Below, piece after piece: positions 16,510 to 18,769 of a DNA stretch of 18,769 nt. Position 1 is the stretch's first letter; every line of letters begins with the position of its first letter. The position numbers and the translations under genes were made by a program. Source of the stretch: Bacteroidota bacterium. Its GTDB lineage: Bacteria; Bacteroidota; Bacteroidia; UKL13-3. The stretch covers positions 1 to 18,769 of the forward strand of contig CANHRW010000013.1 of assembly GCA_947462865.1 (NCBI GenBank), in the 5' to 3' direction. The notes under the pieces were generated by a model. The model did not search any database. It was not told where the DNA came from and saw only the letters and a program-made list of their open reading frames with translations.

Positions 16510-18543
16510 ATGAGTAGAATATTAAAATATGGTTTCCTCTTTTTGTTGCTTCTCGTGGTTGATAGTGCACATGCACAACTCAAGCAAAAACCAAGCTGGA
16601 AAATTACAATCAGCCCAGAAACCCCAAAAATTGGAGAAGTCGCAGAAATATTGTTGAAAAGCCCAATTGAAAAAGATTGGTACATGTATGCTAACGATTT
16701 CAGTGAAGATGTTGGCCCTGTAGTTGCACAAATCCAATTCAAGAAAACCAATGAGTTTGAATTGGTGGGAAAAACCAAACCCAGGGGTAACCACAAAAAG
16801 TTTGATGAGGTATTTGGGGGTGAGGTTTCAACCTTTACCAAAGAAGCTGTTTTTACACAAAAAATACGCGTTTTAAATGACAATCCAAGCATCAAGGTTA
16901 GCCTTGAATTTCAAGAGTGTTCTCAGGTAACAGGAATGTGTGTGTTGTTTGAAGACGAATTGAACTTACGTGTAAAAACCACAAAAACAGATTCTGATTT
17001 AGCTTCGGTAACTGTTAAAAATGAAGCCATTAATATAGATACTACACGGGCTGTTGAAACAAATACAGAAACTGCTGTTGAAACAAACAACACTATCCCT
17101 ACAAAATCTGAAACCAGTTTGTTTGCGTTTTTAATATTTGCCCTAATGGGTGGTTTAGTTGCTGTACTTACACCTTGTGTTTTTCCAATGTTGCCAATGA
17201 CGGTAACTTTTTTCACAAAGAAAAGCGATACTAAGACTTTGGCTATAAAACGCGCACTAGGCTTTGGTTTGAGTATAGTAATCATTTACTCATCATTGGG
17301 GTTGGTTTTTTCTTTATTAGGATTGGGCCCAGACTTTGGAAATTGGTTAAGTACAAGTTGGGTTCCAAACATTTTATTCTTCGCCATTTTTATGGTTTTT
17401 GCTGCAAGCTTTTTGGGCTTATTCGAAATCACACTTCCCCATTCTTTTGTGAACCAAATAGACTCCAAAAGTAATATGGCTTCTTTTGCTGGTGTGTTTT
17501 TTATGGCATTTACGCTTGTGTTGGTTTCATTTAGTTGTACCGGCCCTATCGTTGGTAGCCTACTTATTGAAGCGGTTGGTGGCGCCATTGCTAAGCCTCT
17601 ATTAGGTATGGCGGCGTTTGGTGCTGGTTTGGCTTTACCTTTTACACTTTTTGCCATATTTCCATCATGGATACAGGGATTACCTAAATCTGGTGGCTGG
17701 TTAAATTCTGTGAAAGTGGTATTGGGGTTTTTAGAACTTGCACTTGCATTTAAATTCTTATCTATTCCTGACCAAACTTACCATTGGGGTTTATTAGACA
17801 GGGATGTTTACCTTGCCATTTGGATTGCTATATTTACATTAATGGGTTTGTATTTGATAGGAAAACTTAGATTGAGTCATGATGGAGAAAGTCAAGCAAT
17901 AGGCGTTCCAAGGTTGTTTTTAGCCATTGCTACTTTTAGCTTTGTAATTTATTTAATTCCCGGAATGTGGGGTGCGCCACTAAAGGGGTTGTCGGGATAC
18001 TTACCCCCAATTGAAACGCTTGATTTCAAATCAAATGTTGGTGTTTCAGAACAAGTAGAATCTGGTCAATCGCATAAAGGCAGCAAATACCAAGACATTT
18101 TTAAATTGCCACATGACATTGATGGCTTCTTTGATTACAAAGAAGCATTGGCTTATTCAAAAAAAGTAAACAAGCCTATTTTTATTGATTTTACTGGACA
18201 CGGTTGTGTAAACTGTAGAGAAATGGAAGCAAATGTTTGGAGCGACCCTGAGGTTTTAAAACTCCTAAAAACCGAATTTGTGGTACTTGCGCTTTATGTA
18301 GACGACAAAACAAAATTACCCGAAAAAGAGTGGTATTTAAGCAAATATGATGGTAAAGAAAAAAAGACTATCGGAAAACAAAACTTTGATCTTCAAATTA
18401 CAAAGTTCAATGCGAATGCTCAGCCCTATTATGTGATTTTAGATGCGAACGAAAAACTGCTAACTCAGCCAAGGGCTTATGATTTAGACATTCCCCACTT
18501 TGTTCAATTTTTAAAAGATGGAATTAAAAACTACCAGCACTAA
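16510..18543 (+). CDS. dsbD: DsbD-type transmembrane thiol:disulfide interchange protein
   Basis: This 677-residue protein is predicted to pass electrons from cytosolic thioredoxin across the inner membrane to periplasmic disulfide and cytochrome c maturation partners. All three redox modules are visible. After a signal peptide (residues 1-22, ending SAHA-Q), a periplasmic N-terminal domain (about 26-157) carries Cys137 and Cys144. An acidic, Thr-rich linker leads to eight or so membrane segments (about 203-490) with catalytic Cys223 in LTPCVFPMLP and Cys343 in FSCTGPIVG. A C-terminal thioredoxin-like domain (about 540-677) has CVNC at 566-569. I chose the ATG at 16510 because it opens the signal peptide; the frame runs open a further 53 codons upstream without meaning. 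gmhA begins 4 bases after the stop. Confidence 0.94.
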   Translation: MSRILKYGFLFLLLLVVDSAHAQLKQKPSWKITISPETPKIGEVAEILLKSPIEKDWYMYANDFSEDVGPVVAQIQFKKTNEFELVGKTKPRGNHKKFDEVFGGEVSTFTKEAVFTQKIRVLNDNPSIKVSLEFQECSQVTGMCVLFEDELNLRVKTTKTDSDLASVTVKNEAINIDTTRAVETNTETAVETNNTIPTKSETSLFAFLIFALMGGLVAVLTPCVFPMLPMTVTFFTKKSDTKTLAIKRALGFGLSIVIIYSSLGLVFSLLGLGPDFGNWLSTSWVPNILFFAIFMVFAASFLGLFEITLPHSFVNQIDSKSNMASFAGVFFMAFTLVLVSFSCTGPIVGSLLIEAVGGAIAKPLLGMAAFGAGLALPFTLFAIFPSWIQGLPKSGGWLNSVKVVLGFLELALAFKFLSIPDQTYHWGLLDRDVYLAIWIAIFTLMGLYLIGKLRLSHDGESQAIGVPRLFLAIATFSFVIYLIPGMWGAPLKGLSGYLPPIETLDFKSNVGVSEQVESGQSHKGSKYQDIFKLPHDIDGFFDYKEALAYSKKVNKPIFIDFTGHGCVNCREMEANVWSDPEVLKLLKTEFVVLALYVDDKTKLPEKEWYLSKYDGKEKKTIGKQNFDLQITKFNANAQPYYVILDANEKLLTQPRAYDLDIPHFVQFLKDGIKNYQH

Positions 18544-18547
18544 TTAT

Positions 18548-18769
18548 ATGAAAAGCAGCATAAAAAAACATTTTGAAGAGGCACAATCAGTTATAGGAGC
18601 ATTCTTGGCCGATGATACCAATTTTGAAAAAATAGACACAGCTTTGGGTTTGATGGTTCAAAGCATCAAGGATGGTGGTAAGATATTGTCTTGCGGCAAT
18701 GGTGGAAGCATGTGTGATGCCATGCATTTTGCTGAAGAATTAACCGGTAAATACAGAAATGATAGGCCA
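18548..18769 (+). CDS. gmhA: Phosphoheptose isomerase (sedoheptulose-7-phosphate isomerase), 5' part
   Basis: This is the first 74 codons of a SIS-domain isomerase, cut by the right edge of the window. The enzyme converts sedoheptulose 7-phosphate to D-glycero-D-manno-heptose 7-phosphate, the first step toward lipopolysaccharide-core or S-layer heptose. The diagnostic segment is CGNGGSMCDAMHFAEELTGK at 49-68, the phosphosugar-binding SIS motif of GmhA; the usual version in other phyla is GNGGSAADAQHFAAELTG. The ATG at 18548 is 4 bases after the dsbD stop, so the genes probably share a transcript. The substrate is a product of the transketolase reaction encoded at the left of the window, though the two loci are 15 kb apart. 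DiaA-like SIS proteins are the main alternative; the MHFAEELTGKYRNDR segment favours GmhA. Confidence 0.88.
   Translation, partial: MKSSIKKHFEEAQSVIGAFLADDTNFEKIDTALGLMVQSIKDGGKILSCGNGGSMCDAMHFAEELTGKYRNDRP

Noticed and set aside
16347..17657. Long antisense frames opposite dsbD (up to 182 codons)
   Set aside because: They have no start context, no recognisable domain and biased composition, as expected for mirror frames of a membrane-protein gene.

Overview
The window looks like a chromosomal segment of a member of the Bacteroidota (Flavobacteriia, Sphingobacteriia or Chitinophagia type). The evidence is an AT-rich base composition, a secreted protein with a type IX secretion (T9SS) C-terminal sorting domain, a DUF2723/GT117 membrane protein of the kind typical of this phylum, a split transketolase, a KISTS-type zinc-containing methionyl-tRNA synthetase with a C-terminal tRNA-binding domain, the near absence of Shine-Dalgarno sequences, and one near-perfect Bacteroidota promoter (TTTG-N19-TAnnTTTG) at 9908-9938. 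I see no tRNA, rRNA, CRISPR array, insertion sequence or phage gene. The coding density is high and no gene-free gap exceeds 300 bases.

Layout. (1) 14-3242, plus strand: the N-terminal and C-terminal halves of a split transketolase, with a secreted von Willebrand factor A (vWA) protein gene tightly packed between them (gaps of 14 and 11 bases). (2) 3514-6424, plus strand: a SulP-type anion transporter followed after 4 bases by an outer-membrane porin. This reads as a two-membrane anion uptake unit. (3) 6426-9795, minus strand: an HI0933/YhiN-type flavoprotein with a TTG start, followed by metG. metG converges on the porin gene with 1 base between the stop codons. (4) 10021-13975, plus strand: the GT117 membrane protein and the 23S rRNA methyltransferase rlmB, behind the good promoter. 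(5) 13985-16350, minus strand: a secreted glucosaminidase with LysM repeats, then a small T9SS-sorted secreted protein. (6) 16510 to the right edge, plus strand: a DsbD-type transmembrane thiol reductase and the start of gmhA (sedoheptulose-7-phosphate isomerase), cut by the window end.

Taken together these are mostly housekeeping and cell-envelope functions: pentose phosphate metabolism (transketolase makes sedoheptulose 7-phosphate, the substrate of GmhA), translation (MetRS, RlmB), envelope redox, peptidoglycan hydrolysis, anion uptake and protein export. The most unusual point is the vWA gene lodged between the two transketolase subunits. I do not see a clearly new multi-gene defence or mobile system, and I do not claim one.
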